A model generated the notes under the pieces. It did not search any database, had not been told where the DNA came from, and saw only the letters and a program-made list of their open reading frames with translations. From Flagellimonas okinawensis (GTDB lineage: Bacteria > Bacteroidota > Bacteroidia > Flavobacteriales > Flavobacteriaceae), in the NCBI RefSeq assembly GCF_029194005.1, contig NZ_JARFVA010000001.1, forward strand, positions 682,001 to 746,000: a DNA stretch of 64,000 bases, in the 5' to 3' direction. Shown piece by piece: positions 26,147 through 35,906 of this stretch (positions within the stretch are counted from its first letter, which is position 1; each line of letters begins with the position of its first letter). Position numbers and translations under genes: made by a program.

Positions 26147-26440
26147 ATGGACAGCCTGTGTGATTTATTAAAAACCAACAGAGAGAAAAAAGGGCTACTG
26201 CTTAGACAAGTGGCTTCCAAAATTGATGTTGATACAGCTCTGATAAGTAAAATCGAAAATAATGATAGGAGACCCACAAAGAAACAACTTCAAAAACTAT
26301 CTAAAGTTTTGGAGTTGGACTTCAATAAACTTTTAACCTTATGGTATGCTGAGAAATTTTATGAAGATTTAAAGAATGAGCCTAATGCCTTTGCTATCAT
26401 AAAAATCCTATCAAAAAAAGTCAAGACGAGTAACATGTAG
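26147..26440 (+). CDS. XRE-family HTH regulator
   Basis: 97 residues with an N-terminal HTH_3/XRE domain (about 4-65): KGLLLRQVASKIDVDTALIS, then KIENNDRRPTKKQL. Helical C-terminal tail (NEPNAFAIIKILSKKV). The family includes restriction-modification controller proteins. The gene sits 33 bp upstream of the giant nuclease-STAND gene in the same direction, and behind an array of TTGAC repeats, so it probably controls that system and itself. AT-rich like its neighbour. Confidence 0.82.
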   Translation: MDSLCDLLKTNREKKGLLLRQVASKIDVDTALISKIENNDRRPTKKQLQKLSKVLELDFNKLLTLWYAEKFYEDLKNEPNAFAIIKILSKKVKTSNM

Positions 26441-26473
26441 ATATTAAGAACATATAACCATCCCCAAAGTGTA

Positions 26474-29400
26474 ATGGAACCGGAGTATTTAGACAAACCA
26501 CCGAATAGAGATTCTACCCTACCGATTCGCAAGAATCAAATGGAACTTCCCATACGGGATATGGGTTGGGAAGATTTTGAAAAACTCTGTTTGAGGATGG
26601 TCGAATTCGTTGAAGGCTTTCAAAGATCCGATTGTGAAATCCTAGGAAGGAAAGGTCAAAAACAAGATGGTATCGATATCTATGCTAGAAAAGAGCCGGA
26701 AAAGTATTATACATTTCAATGTAAAAGATATAGCTCAATAACCGTCACGGACCTAAACAAAGTTATATCAGCATTTAAGGAAGGGGAATGGTTTGATAAA
26801 TCCATAAAATTCTATATCTGCACTACGGCCGATTTCATGGATGTAAAGCTTCAAACGAGGTTTGAGGAAATAAAAGATGAATTTGAAAAAAAGTATACTA
26901 AACAGATTGTAAAATGGGACAGCTCCTTCCTGAATAGCGCTCTCAAGACCCATCCACAAATTGTGTGTGATTTTTTTGGTGATGAGTGGTGCAAGGCTTT
27001 TTGTGGGGAAGAGGCCTATAATCAGATAGTATCAAAAATCGATTTTGAAGTTTTTGACAAATCGTTTACCAAAGCATCATACTTCCTATCAAATTTAAAA
27101 AACTACTTTGCAATAAATCCCAATACCCATATACACAGAAAAGAATCAAAGGAGATTATTGATTGGATAAACGCAGATTTAAAATCCCCCAAAAGAAATC
27201 TCCTTGTCCTCGAAGGAGAAAAAGGGATGGGAAAATCCGTAATTCTTAAGGACGTTTATGATCAATTGGTGAAGGACGGCCATTTGGTCTTAGGCATCAA
27301 AGCGGACAAATACTATGCCCTATCTCCTAAAGAATTGGAAAATAAAATCTTTTTGGATGATCGGATAAAATTTTCAAGTATCATAAGAGCATTAAATATC
27401 CATAAAAGGAAACTTACTATTATTATTGATCAATTGGATGCCCTGTCCCAAACGCTCTCTTCCAACAGGCAGTATATTCAAACCTATAGTAGGGTAATAA
27501 ATGAGCTGTTGGATGAAAAAAATATTAAAATCATAATATCTTCCAGAACCTATGACCTGAAATATGATGCCGAATTAAGTATCTACAAATCAAACCAATT
27601 CCATAACATCAAGGCGTCTTTGTTAAATGAAAATGAGGTTTCCGAAATCCTTCAAAAGTTTAAAATCAATTGTTCCCAAAAAAAGGTCATTGAACTGTTA
27701 AGGACACCAAACCATTTGGAAATATTCTGCAAACTGCCCCATAAGGATAAAATTAATCTTAACACACTTTTCTCCCTAAAAGACTTGTATGACACGCTTT
27801 GGGAAGAATTGATAGCTAAGGAGCAAAATCCAAACCTATCCAAACTACTCTATGAAATTGCGACCAGGATGTATGATGAACAGCAGATAATTGTTAAAAA
27901 TCAATTCTTTTCTGAGTATGGAAATGAGCTAAACTACCTTTTAAGCAACCAGTTAATAGTATCTGAAAACAAGAACATTCAATTTTTCCATCAAACATTT
28001 TATGACTATTGTTTTTCAAGGCAATTTGTTGAAAAAGGAAACAGCATCTATACATACCTTAATGAAAACGAACAAAATTTAGAGGTAAGGTCCATACTAA
28101 AAATGGTCTTTGAATATTTACGTGAATATGACCATAAAAAATATATCCTTCAGATTCAATCCATCCTAAAATCATCCAAATATCGTTTTCATATAAAATC
28201 CCTTATTATTAACAATTTAGGTATTTTGGAAAGCCCATCTTACCTAGAAAAAGAGGTTGTCAATTCTATTATTTTGAAAAACAAAATATATGAAGACATA
28301 TTTCTTCATTCCATACTTTCCAAAGATTGGACAAACTATCTAATTGAATTGGGAATACCGACTAAGTTCCTGTTATGGGACAATGAGGTATTGACGAAGG
28401 TTTATACATTGTATAAGAGGCAAACCTTAATCCACTGGAACTTTTTGGAGCAAAAAAATCCTGATAAAATATTTGAATACAAGAGAAATGTTGCCTGGAT
28501 CTTTTTAAGGAACAATGTAAACTATGCCCCCTTACAGGTAATGCAGTATTTGGAGGGGTTACCTGATTTTAAGGACAAGGATTATTTTATTGAAAGAATC
28601 CTGATGAATCTTGATGACTGGGAGGAAAAGGAATTACTCCCCTATTTTGAAAAATATATGTCTTTTCTTGAAGAATCCAAAGGGAGGGACAATTTTTGGT
28701 TTTATCAAAAACTTGAAAAAATATTTGAACACCATGAGCTGTATGTATTCAATTTACTCTTGCCAATTTTCAACAGTATCTTTTACTCTGATAGTTCATG
28801 GCATCATAATGAATTTTCTCACGACCAGGAAGAGTTGATCAAAAAGCTCTATGGACATAGTCCTGAGAAGACATTCAAATTTATATTCCAGTTATATGAA
28901 AAGGTACTCGATGATAATCAAGAGCCTTCCAATTATGAAGGAATAGATTGTCCGTTCTACAATTGTACAAAATTCATTGATGGTTTGAGTACCCAAAAGG
29001 ATGCACATATTTTCCTGCAAGACTTTTTGGTCAAACATCTCAAATCAAAGTTATCCGACAAAAAGTATATCATCGACTTTTTTGATAAGTATAAGGATTC
29101 CAATGCAGTCTTTATTCTTAGAATTTTGGTTTTGGCCTTAAATGATGATAGTATTAGATACCCCAAACCAGTTTTTGAATTAATCAATATCATCCACCAT
29201 AAAAGTGGATTGAATGGTTATGACGATAAATTCCAATTGTACATCAGACAGCTTATTGGAACTTACTTCTCCCATTTTTCCGATGAGAACAAAAAAAGAA
29301 TCGCCCAAATTTTGTTGACCATTAAGAGCCCCTATGATTTAGGTTACCACAAATATGAAGATGAAGATGGAAAGCAGAAAATTCAATTCCGTGGTTTTGG

Positions 29401-30943
29401 CAAAAAGTGTTACTACTTTTTAAAACAACTCCCGAAAAATGAGCTTGACCAGATACCTGAATTGAAAAAGGCCTATCAGGAATTTTTTAGGAGATTTGGG
29501 GCCGTCAACAGTGATAAGGCCCATGATATTTCATCCTCTTCCGGGGCATATGCCGTTGGTCCCCCGTTATCTTCCAAAGCATATGAACATATGGATTTGG
29601 AAAACTGGAAGAAAAGTATGTCCAAATTCAATGATTCTTATCGCGAAGGCTACGGTCCTAAGGGAGGGAAGCATGAGCACTCAAGGGCATTTGGCGAAAA
29701 TGTCAAAAATGATCCTGATAAATACTATGACTTTATCAAAGGATTGTTTGAGGAAAAAGGTATCTCCGCAGATTATATCTCCAAGGGGATAGATGGTCTA
29801 ATTGATGCTAAATATTGCCCTAAACAAATAAAATGGCTTTTTGATTTGTTTGTTCAGCTCGATTTGGACATGAGCAACACTCTACATGCCATTTGGCAAT
29901 CCGGCTATCTCATCCAAAATAATCAGGTAGATGAAGTTTTAGTCAACTTTTTGAGTGATAAGGCCAAAAACCATCCCAATCCCCAAAAGCCAATGAATGA
30001 AAATGACCCTTCATTTGACAGTTTAAATACAGTCAGAGGGGCTGCCATCCATAAACTGATGTGGTGCTATGAACATAGTGAATTTGAAGAAATCATTTTT
30101 GATACGGTGGAAAAAGCTGTCCACGATCCCCAGGTTTCTGTCAGGGTTGCCGTAATGCAGGAATTAGCATATTTGAATTATCTGGACTTACAAAGGAGCT
30201 TTACGGTTTTCATGAGCCTTATCCAGTCCGATGATATTCACATCCTTAGAAACTCCTTTAGTACCTCCCAGTACTTTAACGTTAAGTTTCATAAGGAAAT
30301 GTATCCGTATTTCATGAAAATCATCAAAAACGAGGAGTTGCATAGTGAAGGTAATGTAATCGTACTTAGCTGGCTCGATGATAATATAGATGATGGTAAG
30401 CTTTACAGAAGATTTGTACGTTCAAGTGATAAAGCAAAACTCTGTGCCCTTAAAATTGCAGAGGCCAATTTATTCGAAAGGAACGGAATGCCTAATGAAA
30501 AGTCATTTAAAATCTTGCATCAATTTCTAAATCAGGATAATGAAGAGATAGCTTCCGCATATTCAGGATTGGTTTTACGGAAATTTAAAAATAATAATTT
30601 CAAGGAAACCTATTCTTTTCTTATTGCATACTCCAAAAGTAAGCTATGCCTTGCCCAACCTAGCTATTTCTTACAGTTGCTCATGGGTTGTACTAAAGAA
30701 TATCCCGTAGAATGCCTCAAACTGGTTGGAAACATGAAATTTGATAGATTACCGGATATACAAAGAAGAGGATATTATAGGGATGAACCTGTCCAATTAA
30801 TTTTATCGATTTATTCCAAACTTAACATGAATTTGAAAGAAAACAGAAAATTGGTCAATCGAACCCTGGATATTTTCGATTCTATGTTAAGGCACAATCA
30901 TTTACGGGTTTCTGTTAATCAAGCAATTCGATTGACAACCTAG
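26474..30943 (+). CDS. Mrr-type nuclease fused to STAND NTPase and long helical sensor (Avs-like defence protein)
   Basis: 1489 residues. Residues 23-170: PD-(D/E)XK restriction-endonuclease fold of Mrr type, with QDGIDIY (Asp65, Asp68) and FQCK (Gln82, Lys84) as the catalytic D...QxK signature. Residues 215-560: STAND-type P-loop NTPase with Walker A GEKGMGKS (248-255) and Walker B LTIIIDQLDAL (314-324). The remaining 900 residues are alpha-helical, HEAT/TPR-like, and would act as the ligand-sensing arm. This layout matches antiviral STAND (Avs) proteins that sense a phage protein, oligomerise and cut DNA. No closer family was recognised. Partner: the XRE gene just upstream. Strongly AT-rich compared with flanks, which suggests transfer. 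Confidence 0.85.
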   Translation: MEPEYLDKPPNRDSTLPIRKNQMELPIRDMGWEDFEKLCLRMVEFVEGFQRSDCEILGRKGQKQDGIDIYARKEPEKYYTFQCKRYSSITVTDLNKVISAFKEGEWFDKSIKFYICTTADFMDVKLQTRFEEIKDEFEKKYTKQIVKWDSSFLNSALKTHPQIVCDFFGDEWCKAFCGEEAYNQIVSKIDFEVFDKSFTKASYFLSNLKNYFAINPNTHIHRKESKEIIDWINADLKSPKRNLLVLEGEKGMGKSVILKDVYDQLVKDGHLVLGIKADKYYALSPKELENKIFLDDRIKFSSIIRALNIHKRKLTIIIDQLDALSQTLSSNRQYIQTYSRVINELLDEKNIKIIISSRTYDLKYDAELSIYKSNQFHNIKASLLNENEVSEILQKFKINCSQKKVIELLRTPNHLEIFCKLPHKDKINLNTLFSLKDLYDTLWEELIAKEQNPNLSKLLYEIATRMYDEQQIIVKNQFFSEYGNELNYLLSNQLIVSENKNIQFFHQTFYDYCFSRQFVEKGNSIYTYLNENEQNLEVRSILKMVFEYLREYDHKKYILQIQSILKSSKYRFHIKSLIINNLGILESPSYLEKEVVNSIILKNKIYEDIFLHSILSKDWTNYLIELGIPTKFLLWDNEVLTKVYTLYKRQTLIHWNFLEQKNPDKIFEYKRNVAWIFLRNNVNYAPLQVMQYLEGLPDFKDKDYFIERILMNLDDWEEKELLPYFEKYMSFLEESKGRDNFWFYQKLEKIFEHHELYVFNLLLPIFNSIFYSDSSWHHNEFSHDQEELIKKLYGHSPEKTFKFIFQLYEKVLDDNQEPSNYEGIDCPFYNCTKFIDGLSTQKDAHIFLQDFLVKHLKSKLSDKKYIIDFFDKYKDSNAVFILRILVLALNDDSIRYPKPVFELINIIHHKSGLNGYDDKFQLYIRQLIGTYFSHFSDENKKRIAQILLTIKSPYDLGYHKYEDEDGKQKIQFRGFGKKCYYFLKQLPKNELDQIPELKKAYQEFFRRFGAVNSDKAHDISSSSGAYAVGPPLSSKAYEHMDLENWKKSMSKFNDSYREGYGPKGGKHEHSRAFGENVKNDPDKYYDFIKGLFEEKGISADYISKGIDGLIDAKYCPKQIKWLFDLFVQLDLDMSNTLHAIWQSGYLIQNNQVDEVLVNFLSDKAKNHPNPQKPMNENDPSFDSLNTVRGAAIHKLMWCYEHSEFEEIIFDTVEKAVHDPQVSVRVAVMQELAYLNYLDLQRSFTVFMSLIQSDDIHILRNSFSTSQYFNVKFHKEMYPYFMKIIKNEELHSEGNVIVLSWLDDNIDDGKLYRRFVRSSDKAKLCALKIAEANLFERNGMPNEKSFKILHQFLNQDNEEIASAYSGLVLRKFKNNNFKETYSFLIAYSKSKLCLAQPSYFLQLLMGCTKEYPVECLKLVGNMKFDRLPDIQRRGYYRDEPVQLILSIYSKLNMNLKENRKLVNRTLDIFDSMLRHNHLRVSVNQAIRLTT

Positions 30944-31375
30944 AGGGTTTTAAGAAAGTAAATAAAAGTTTTACTCTTTAAAGTATCCACTAGGATTTAG
31001 CAAAATCACCGTAGCTTTTAGGTATAAGTTGTTGTTGAAGCCAAATTCGAAAAAGAGCACAAACATATTGTAAATCAGACCTAACTTTATTTTTATGTGA
31101 TATTTTAGTCTTTTCTTCACTTAAATAAAATATGGATAGATAAATACTAAAAATGAGCTGCTTTCATATATATTTTATTCAACAAAATAACAATTAATTC
31201 ATGGACCATATCGCAACGCCTATTTGCTTTGTCTATACTTAGAGTGGAAAATCTGAAAAATATCCATCAAAAAATGTATCTCACCTAACCTTTAGATTAG
31301 ATCCTAAATTAAAAACCATTGTTTATGATATTGAAAAGAGGGGGCATACTTCTTTTCTTATTTGGGAATCCTTCA
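30944..31375. other. AT-rich gap after the STAND gene
   Basis: 432 bp of AT-rich sequence with no intact gene. Part of it (31201-31422) reads as a short frame with one internal stop, described separately. The rest (30944-31200) shows no convincing frame, terminator or repeat. Confidence 0.5.
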
Positions 31376-31422
31376 TTACTTCCTCTTATCCCCTGTCCCC
31401 TTATCAAAAGCAATCAAATTGA
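31201..31422 (+). pseudogene. Possible decayed gene fragment with an in-frame TAG
   Basis: From ATG 31201 the frame reads 13 codons, meets TAG at 31240-31242, then continues 59 codons to TGA 31420-31422. The part after the stop (KYPSKNVSHLTFRLDPKLKT, then IVYDIEKRGHTSF) has normal protein-like composition. Its last third overlaps the oppositely coded AAA ATPase, so the original reading frame probably ended earlier. Family not recognised. Confidence 0.25.
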
Positions 31423-32038
31423 ACAACTGTCGCATCCTTGAGCGAACTCGATTTCCATAGCGATCTTCAAGTTCTTGGGCATTCAGGTTGGTCGTGGTAT
31501 GGGTCTTTAACTTATGCTCAGTGAACAGTTCGTATCGAGACAGCAGAATCTCCCCCATGACATTGCATTCCTTACCAAAATGGACGCCTTGAGGTTCTAC
31601 TCCCAGGTCATCAAAACAAAAGGATTGAGAATTACCATAATCCCCAATGATTTTATATCCGAGATGATTGAATCCAAATACAATGTTTCGACTGGGGATG
31701 ACCTCATAAGGCCTTTGGTGTGGGACCATGTACTTGAACAGTTTCATCAGACTGGTTTTCCCACAACCTACCGGACCAGAGAGAAGAAGACCCTTATCCA
31801 CATCGATTCCAAACTGTTTACAACGGTCGCGGTCCCGGATAAAGTAGAGGCTAAGTTTATACAAAATCTCCCGGTCTTCTTTGTATATCTTGAATTTTCT
31901 GCCAAACAGGAGTTTTCCCTTTGCATCGAGATAGAACAGGATTTTTTCAAAATCATACCTTATCTCACGGCCCTTCAATGAACCCAGCTCATAGTTGATG
32001 GCACCTTCGGTGATGATATGTGGAGCCCTGTAATTCAT
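31376..32038 (-). CDS. DnaC/IstB-like AAA+ ATPase, mobile-element type
   Basis: 220 residues. Walker A GPVGCGKTSLMKL, Walker B region SFCFDDLGVEP, sensor-type TTTNLNAQELEDRYGNR and an arginine pair RVRSRMRQLF. Resembles the helper ATPases of replication or transposition (DnaC, IstB) that are carried by Bacteroidota mobile elements. No transposase partner is visible. It points away from, and directly abuts, the hsdM remnant at 32041, so an event involving this gene may have removed the rest of hsdM. Confidence 0.7.
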   Translation of the reverse strand: MNYRAPHIITEGAINYELGSLKGREIRYDFEKILFYLDAKGKLLFGRKFKIYKEDREILYKLSLYFIRDRDRCKQFGIDVDKGLLLSGPVGCGKTSLMKLFKYMVPHQRPYEVIPSRNIVFGFNHLGYKIIGDYGNSQSFCFDDLGVEPQGVHFGKECNVMGEILLSRYELFTEHKLKTHTTTNLNAQELEDRYGNRVRSRMRQLFNLIAFDKGTGDKRK

Positions 32039-32070
32039 AGAGGTTCATTGTAGTCCTTGTCCTTACCGGT

Positions 32071-32307
32071 CCTTACCGCACCCGAGGCACAAAAGATAAA
32101 TTTAGTTGCGTAGCGAGTTTGGACGAGGTAGCCAAAAACGATTACAACCTCAACATATCTCGCTACGTGGACACCTTTGAAGAAGAGGAACCTGTGGATT
32201 TGGACCAAGTGGCCGCCGATTTACAATCCCTACAGAAAGACTTGTCCGAAACCAATGCGATGATTGCCGACTTCTGCCAACAACTCAACCTTAAAACCCC
32301 GTTTTAA
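32071..32307 (+). pseudogene. hsdM: C-terminal remnant of type I methyltransferase subunit HsdM
   Basis: Only the last 78 or so codons survive. The open frame begins after TAG at 32038-32040, and from about 32071 it matches the HsdM tail: KDKFSCVASLDEVAKNDYNL, then NISRYVDTFEEEEPVDL, ending QLNLKTPF. Known HsdM proteins are about 500 residues with a SAM-binding N6-adenine methyltransferase domain; that domain is absent. A TTG at 32119 could still start a 62-residue product. The stop is 2 bp before hsdS, the usual operon spacing. Without a complete HsdM, the encoded type I enzyme cannot methylate or form its complex unless M is supplied elsewhere. Confidence 0.82.
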
Positions 32308-32309
32308 CT

Positions 32310-33581
32310 ATGGAAGAACAAAAACGGGTGCCGAAACTGCGGTTTACCGAGTTTTCAGAAAATTGGAATGGTGTATTATTTGGAGATATAGCCGCTTTTA
32401 CAAAGGGTAAAAATATCTCAAAATCTGATATTGTTGATGATGGACAAACTGAGTGCATTAGGTATGGTGAATTATATACAGACTACAATGAAATCATCGA
32501 AGAGATTGTTTCAAAAACTAATTTACCCAAAGATGAATTAGTTCTAAGCAAAATAAATGATGTGATAATTCCATCTTCTGGAGAAACTCAATTGGATATT
32601 GCTACCGCTTCATGTGTTCTTAAAAATGATGTGGCATTAGGCGGAGATTTAAATATTGTTAGGACTAAGCAAGATGGTTTGTTTATTTCGTATTATCTAA
32701 ATAGTGCAAAGAAAAAGGATATTGCTTCACTAGCGCAGGGCAACTCAGTAGTTCATTTATATAATCATCAATTAAAGGGTCTAAAGCTAAACCTACCGAA
32801 CCTAGTAGAACAACAAAAAATAGCCACTTTCCTTGCAACGGTTGATAAAAAAATTGCGCAATTACATCAAAAGAAACGTTTGTTGGAAGACTACAGAAAA
32901 GGGGTGATGCAGCAAATCTTTTCTGGGGAATTGCGATTTACGAAAGAAGATGGAAGTGCTTATCCTGATTGGGAGGAGAAAAAATTCAAAGAAATATATT
33001 CATTCTATTCAACCAATTCTTTTTCCAGAGACAAATTAAACTATGAATCAGGTAAGGTGAGAAACGTTCATTATGGGGACATTCACACTAAATTTTCAAC
33101 CCTATTTGATATTAATGAAGAATTGGTGCCTTATGTAAACAATGATGTTGATTTGAGTAAAGTCAAAAAAGAATCTTTTTTGCAATTAGGAGATTTATTA
33201 ATCGCTGATGCATCTGAAGATTATGATGATATTGGAAAAACCATTGAGGTTGTAAACCTAAATAGTGAAAAAGTAATTTCTGGGTTACACACTTTTCATG
33301 CAAGACCAAATAAGCATAAAATGGCTTTAGGGTTTTCTGGATATTTGCTTCAAAACTGGATGATAAGGAAACAAGTGATGAAAATTGCACAAGGAACAAA
33401 AGTTTTGGGAATTTCGACTGGAAGACTAGGAGAAATAAAGTTCTTCATTCCTTCTTATCCAGAACAAACCCAAATCGCCAATTTTTTAATTGCCATCGAT
33501 AAAAAAATAGCTGTGGTACAAACTCAAATAAGTCAAAACCAACAGTTTAAAAAAGGCTTGTTGCAGCAAATGTTTGTATAG
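32310..33581 (+). CDS. hsdS: Type I restriction specificity subunit HsdS
   Basis: 423 residues with two target-recognition domains (about 15-160 and 220-380), each followed by a conserved helix (LVEQQKIATFLATVDKKIAQ and YPEQTQIANFLIAIDKKIAV). The domains read the two halves of the DNA target site and dock the M and R subunits. Ends in FKKGLLQQMFV, the usual HsdS tail. Intact, although the preceding hsdM is only a remnant. Confidence 0.9.
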   Translation: MEEQKRVPKLRFTEFSENWNGVLFGDIAAFTKGKNISKSDIVDDGQTECIRYGELYTDYNEIIEEIVSKTNLPKDELVLSKINDVIIPSSGETQLDIATASCVLKNDVALGGDLNIVRTKQDGLFISYYLNSAKKKDIASLAQGNSVVHLYNHQLKGLKLNLPNLVEQQKIATFLATVDKKIAQLHQKKRLLEDYRKGVMQQIFSGELRFTKEDGSAYPDWEEKKFKEIYSFYSTNSFSRDKLNYESGKVRNVHYGDIHTKFSTLFDINEELVPYVNNDVDLSKVKKESFLQLGDLLIADASEDYDDIGKTIEVVNLNSEKVISGLHTFHARPNKHKMALGFSGYLLQNWMIRKQVMKIAQGTKVLGISTGRLGEIKFFIPSYPEQTQIANFLIAIDKKIAVVQTQISQNQQFKKGLLQQMFV

Positions 33582-33589
33582 TCCTATTG

Positions 33590-34777
33590 ATGATGAAGTA
33601 CACCAACGAAAAAAAACTGATCAAGGACGCCAAAAAAATCATTGCCCACCACAATGAGATATCGAGACTGAAAGGGGAAAACTTTAATATATTTTCCATT
33701 CTTAACATGGAACACAAAGAGAACGGTACCCATTCCGCTTTCTTGGGGGAATTACTCGATCCAAAAGGTTCGCATGCAAAAGGGAACTTGTTTTTACGAT
33801 TGTTCTTGGAATCCGTGGACAATAACACCATCCATTTGGAGAAGGCTAGTGTTATCTTGGAAAAACATATTGGTAAACGAGATGATGCCAAGCTATTAGG
33901 AGGCAGAGTAGATATTTATATAACCGACCATGTCAACAGCATTTGCATAGAGAATAAAATCTATGCAGCCGACCAAAATGTTCAACTACAACGGTATTGC
34001 AACCACAATAAGGAAAACAACACGGTATATTACTTAACGCTCGGTGGTTCTGATGCTTCACCCGAGAGTAAAGGCAAACTGGTTTTGGATAAGGACTACC
34101 ATTGTCTTGCATTTAAGACAGATATCATAGACTGGCTGGAAGCTTGTTTAAAGGAATCAGCAGAAGAACCGATTCTTAGGGAGTCCATACGGCAATACAT
34201 TATTTTATTAAAGAGACTGACCAACCAATTAACCGATAAAGCCATGGAAAAAGAAATGCACAAGCTTGTCAAGGAAAATTACAATGCTGCCCAAAACATT
34301 GGCAATGCAATATCCGATGTAGAGCTGGAAACTACCAAACAGTTTGTGGATGAGATTGCTGAACGCCTTGAAAGGGAGTTGGATGACGATTGGAATATAC
34401 AAGTGGACGATGATTTAAATGACCCATGGACGGGAATAACCATTACCAATGTTAAGTGGCCAGAAAATATTGCTATCAAACTCGAAGGGCAATCCAAAAT
34501 ACCTTGGCAAAAATCGATCTATGGTATAATAGCAGCTCAAGATAAAGTGGAAAGAGCCCCTATAAAATCAATCTTGGGGCAACTAGAATATTTTCAGTCA
34601 GGGTTTAGGGGAAGCCAAGTTTGGCCATTTAACAGGGATATTCTGTATTTTAATGAGGTAAGTGAGAGATCCAAGCTGTTTAATGCCAGCCAAAGGGAAG
34701 ATTTGATTGCGTTTGTTGAAGAGAAATTATTGGAGATATGTAAGGTCAGTGAGGCTCCTTTGGCTTCTTTGAAATAG
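33590..34777 (+). CDS. PD-(D/E)XK nuclease family protein embedded in the type I locus
   Basis: About 395 residues. Conserved nuclease core with GGRVDIYITD (Asp) and CIENKIYA (Glu-x-Lys), preceded by the conserved NIFSILNMEHKENGTHSAFL region and followed by a QLQRY helix, matching the PDDEXK_4 family (PF14281, from memory). Members are commonly found in restriction-modification and defence islands. TTG 33587 and tandem ATGs at 33590 and 33593 are all possible starts. Placed 8 bp after hsdS. Function as an extra effector or anti-phage nuclease is inferred. Confidence 0.8.
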   Translation: MMKYTNEKKLIKDAKKIIAHHNEISRLKGENFNIFSILNMEHKENGTHSAFLGELLDPKGSHAKGNLFLRLFLESVDNNTIHLEKASVILEKHIGKRDDAKLLGGRVDIYITDHVNSICIENKIYAADQNVQLQRYCNHNKENNTVYYLTLGGSDASPESKGKLVLDKDYHCLAFKTDIIDWLEACLKESAEEPILRESIRQYIILLKRLTNQLTDKAMEKEMHKLVKENYNAAQNIGNAISDVELETTKQFVDEIAERLERELDDDWNIQVDDDLNDPWTGITITNVKWPENIAIKLEGQSKIPWQKSIYGIIAAQDKVERAPIKSILGQLEYFQSGFRGSQVWPFNRDILYFNEVSERSKLFNASQREDLIAFVEEKLLEICKVSEAPLASLK

Positions 34778-34993
34778 TGTAAGTATAAGGCTTACATCAG
34801 TTTATAGGAGATTTGTTGCAGCGTCGATTTGTATTGGGAATAAATGTTAAAAACGATAAATTATGGCAAATTATGGTAAAAAGTAGTATTTTTGCACTAA
34901 CAGTACACACCACGCTACATCATAAGAACAGCGTCCCAGGGTGTGTCTTTTGCTTTATGGGCTTTAGTTTACTTACCTTAAACTATACAACAA

Positions 34994-35905
34994 ATGTTTG
35001 AAAAGCCCGCATTTACCAAGGAACAACAATTAAAGCAATTAAAGGATAGGGGGCTCCACTTTTCCAATGATGCCATTGCGTTAAAGTATTTGTCGCATAT
35101 CAGTTATTACCGTTTGGGGGAATATTGGTATGTCATGCAAGAGGATAAAGAAAACCATACATTTAAGGCTGACAGTAAATTTGATGATGTAGTTGCTCTA
35201 TACAATTTCGATGCCGAATTAAGATTACTTTTGTTTGGAGTGATTGAAAAAATAGAGATCAGTCTTCGCACTAAATTAATTTATCACCTCTCCCATGAAT
35301 TCGATCCATGGTGGTTTCAGAATTTTGAACTTTTTTCGGATAGTAGGGCTTTAGTCAAAACCCTATTCAATCTTGAGGAGGAAATCAGCAGGACAAAGGA
35401 CAAGACGATAAAAAATCACTTAAAAAAGCACAAGGATGACCAAAGATTTCCCCCTTCATGGAAATCGTTGGAACACACCAGCTTTGGTTCATTGTCCAAG
35501 TTATATGGAAATTTAAAAAACACCATAAAATCAAAGGATACCATTGCGGAAGAGTTCGGGGCTGTAAACCATACCTACCTTCCCAGCTGGTTGCAATCCA
35601 TAGCTCAAATACGCAATTTTTGCGCCCACCATTCCAGGCTATGGAACCGTAACCTGCCTGGCACCGTAAAATTATTGCCAAAACCGCCAAATCCTTGGAT
35701 AAGCGATTTGGACAATGTGCCCAAACAACATGAATTTTCAAAACTATATGTGCATTTGTGTTTGATGAAATATTTATTGGACACCGTTCAGCCCAATAAT
35801 AATTTTGGAGAAAAATTAGTTGAGTTATTCACAAAATTTCCGAATGTTGATCCTGATGCACTTGGAATGAAACCTGATTGGAAAAAAGAACCCCTTTGGA
35901 AATAG
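34994..35905 (+). CDS. Abi_2 (AbiD/AbiF-type) abortive-infection protein
   Basis: 303 residues of the Abi_2 family, whose core is a HEPN-like helical bundle. Seen: KYLSHISYYRLGEYWYVMQE near the start and IRNFCAHHSRLWNRN near residue 210, the R-x4-H type HEPN motif used for RNA cleavage. These proteins stop phage growth by attacking RNA. A TATTTTTG box (34887-34894) in the 216-bp gap upstream fits a Bacteroidota -7 element, so it may have its own promoter. Its stop is 1 bp before hsdR. Confidence 0.85.
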   Translation: MFEKPAFTKEQQLKQLKDRGLHFSNDAIALKYLSHISYYRLGEYWYVMQEDKENHTFKADSKFDDVVALYNFDAELRLLLFGVIEKIEISLRTKLIYHLSHEFDPWWFQNFELFSDSRALVKTLFNLEEEISRTKDKTIKNHLKKHKDDQRFPPSWKSLEHTSFGSLSKLYGNLKNTIKSKDTIAEEFGAVNHTYLPSWLQSIAQIRNFCAHHSRLWNRNLPGTVKLLPKPPNPWISDLDNVPKQHEFSKLYVHLCLMKYLLDTVQPNNNFGEKLVELFTKFPNVDPDALGMKPDWKKEPLWK

Positions 35906-35906
35906 T

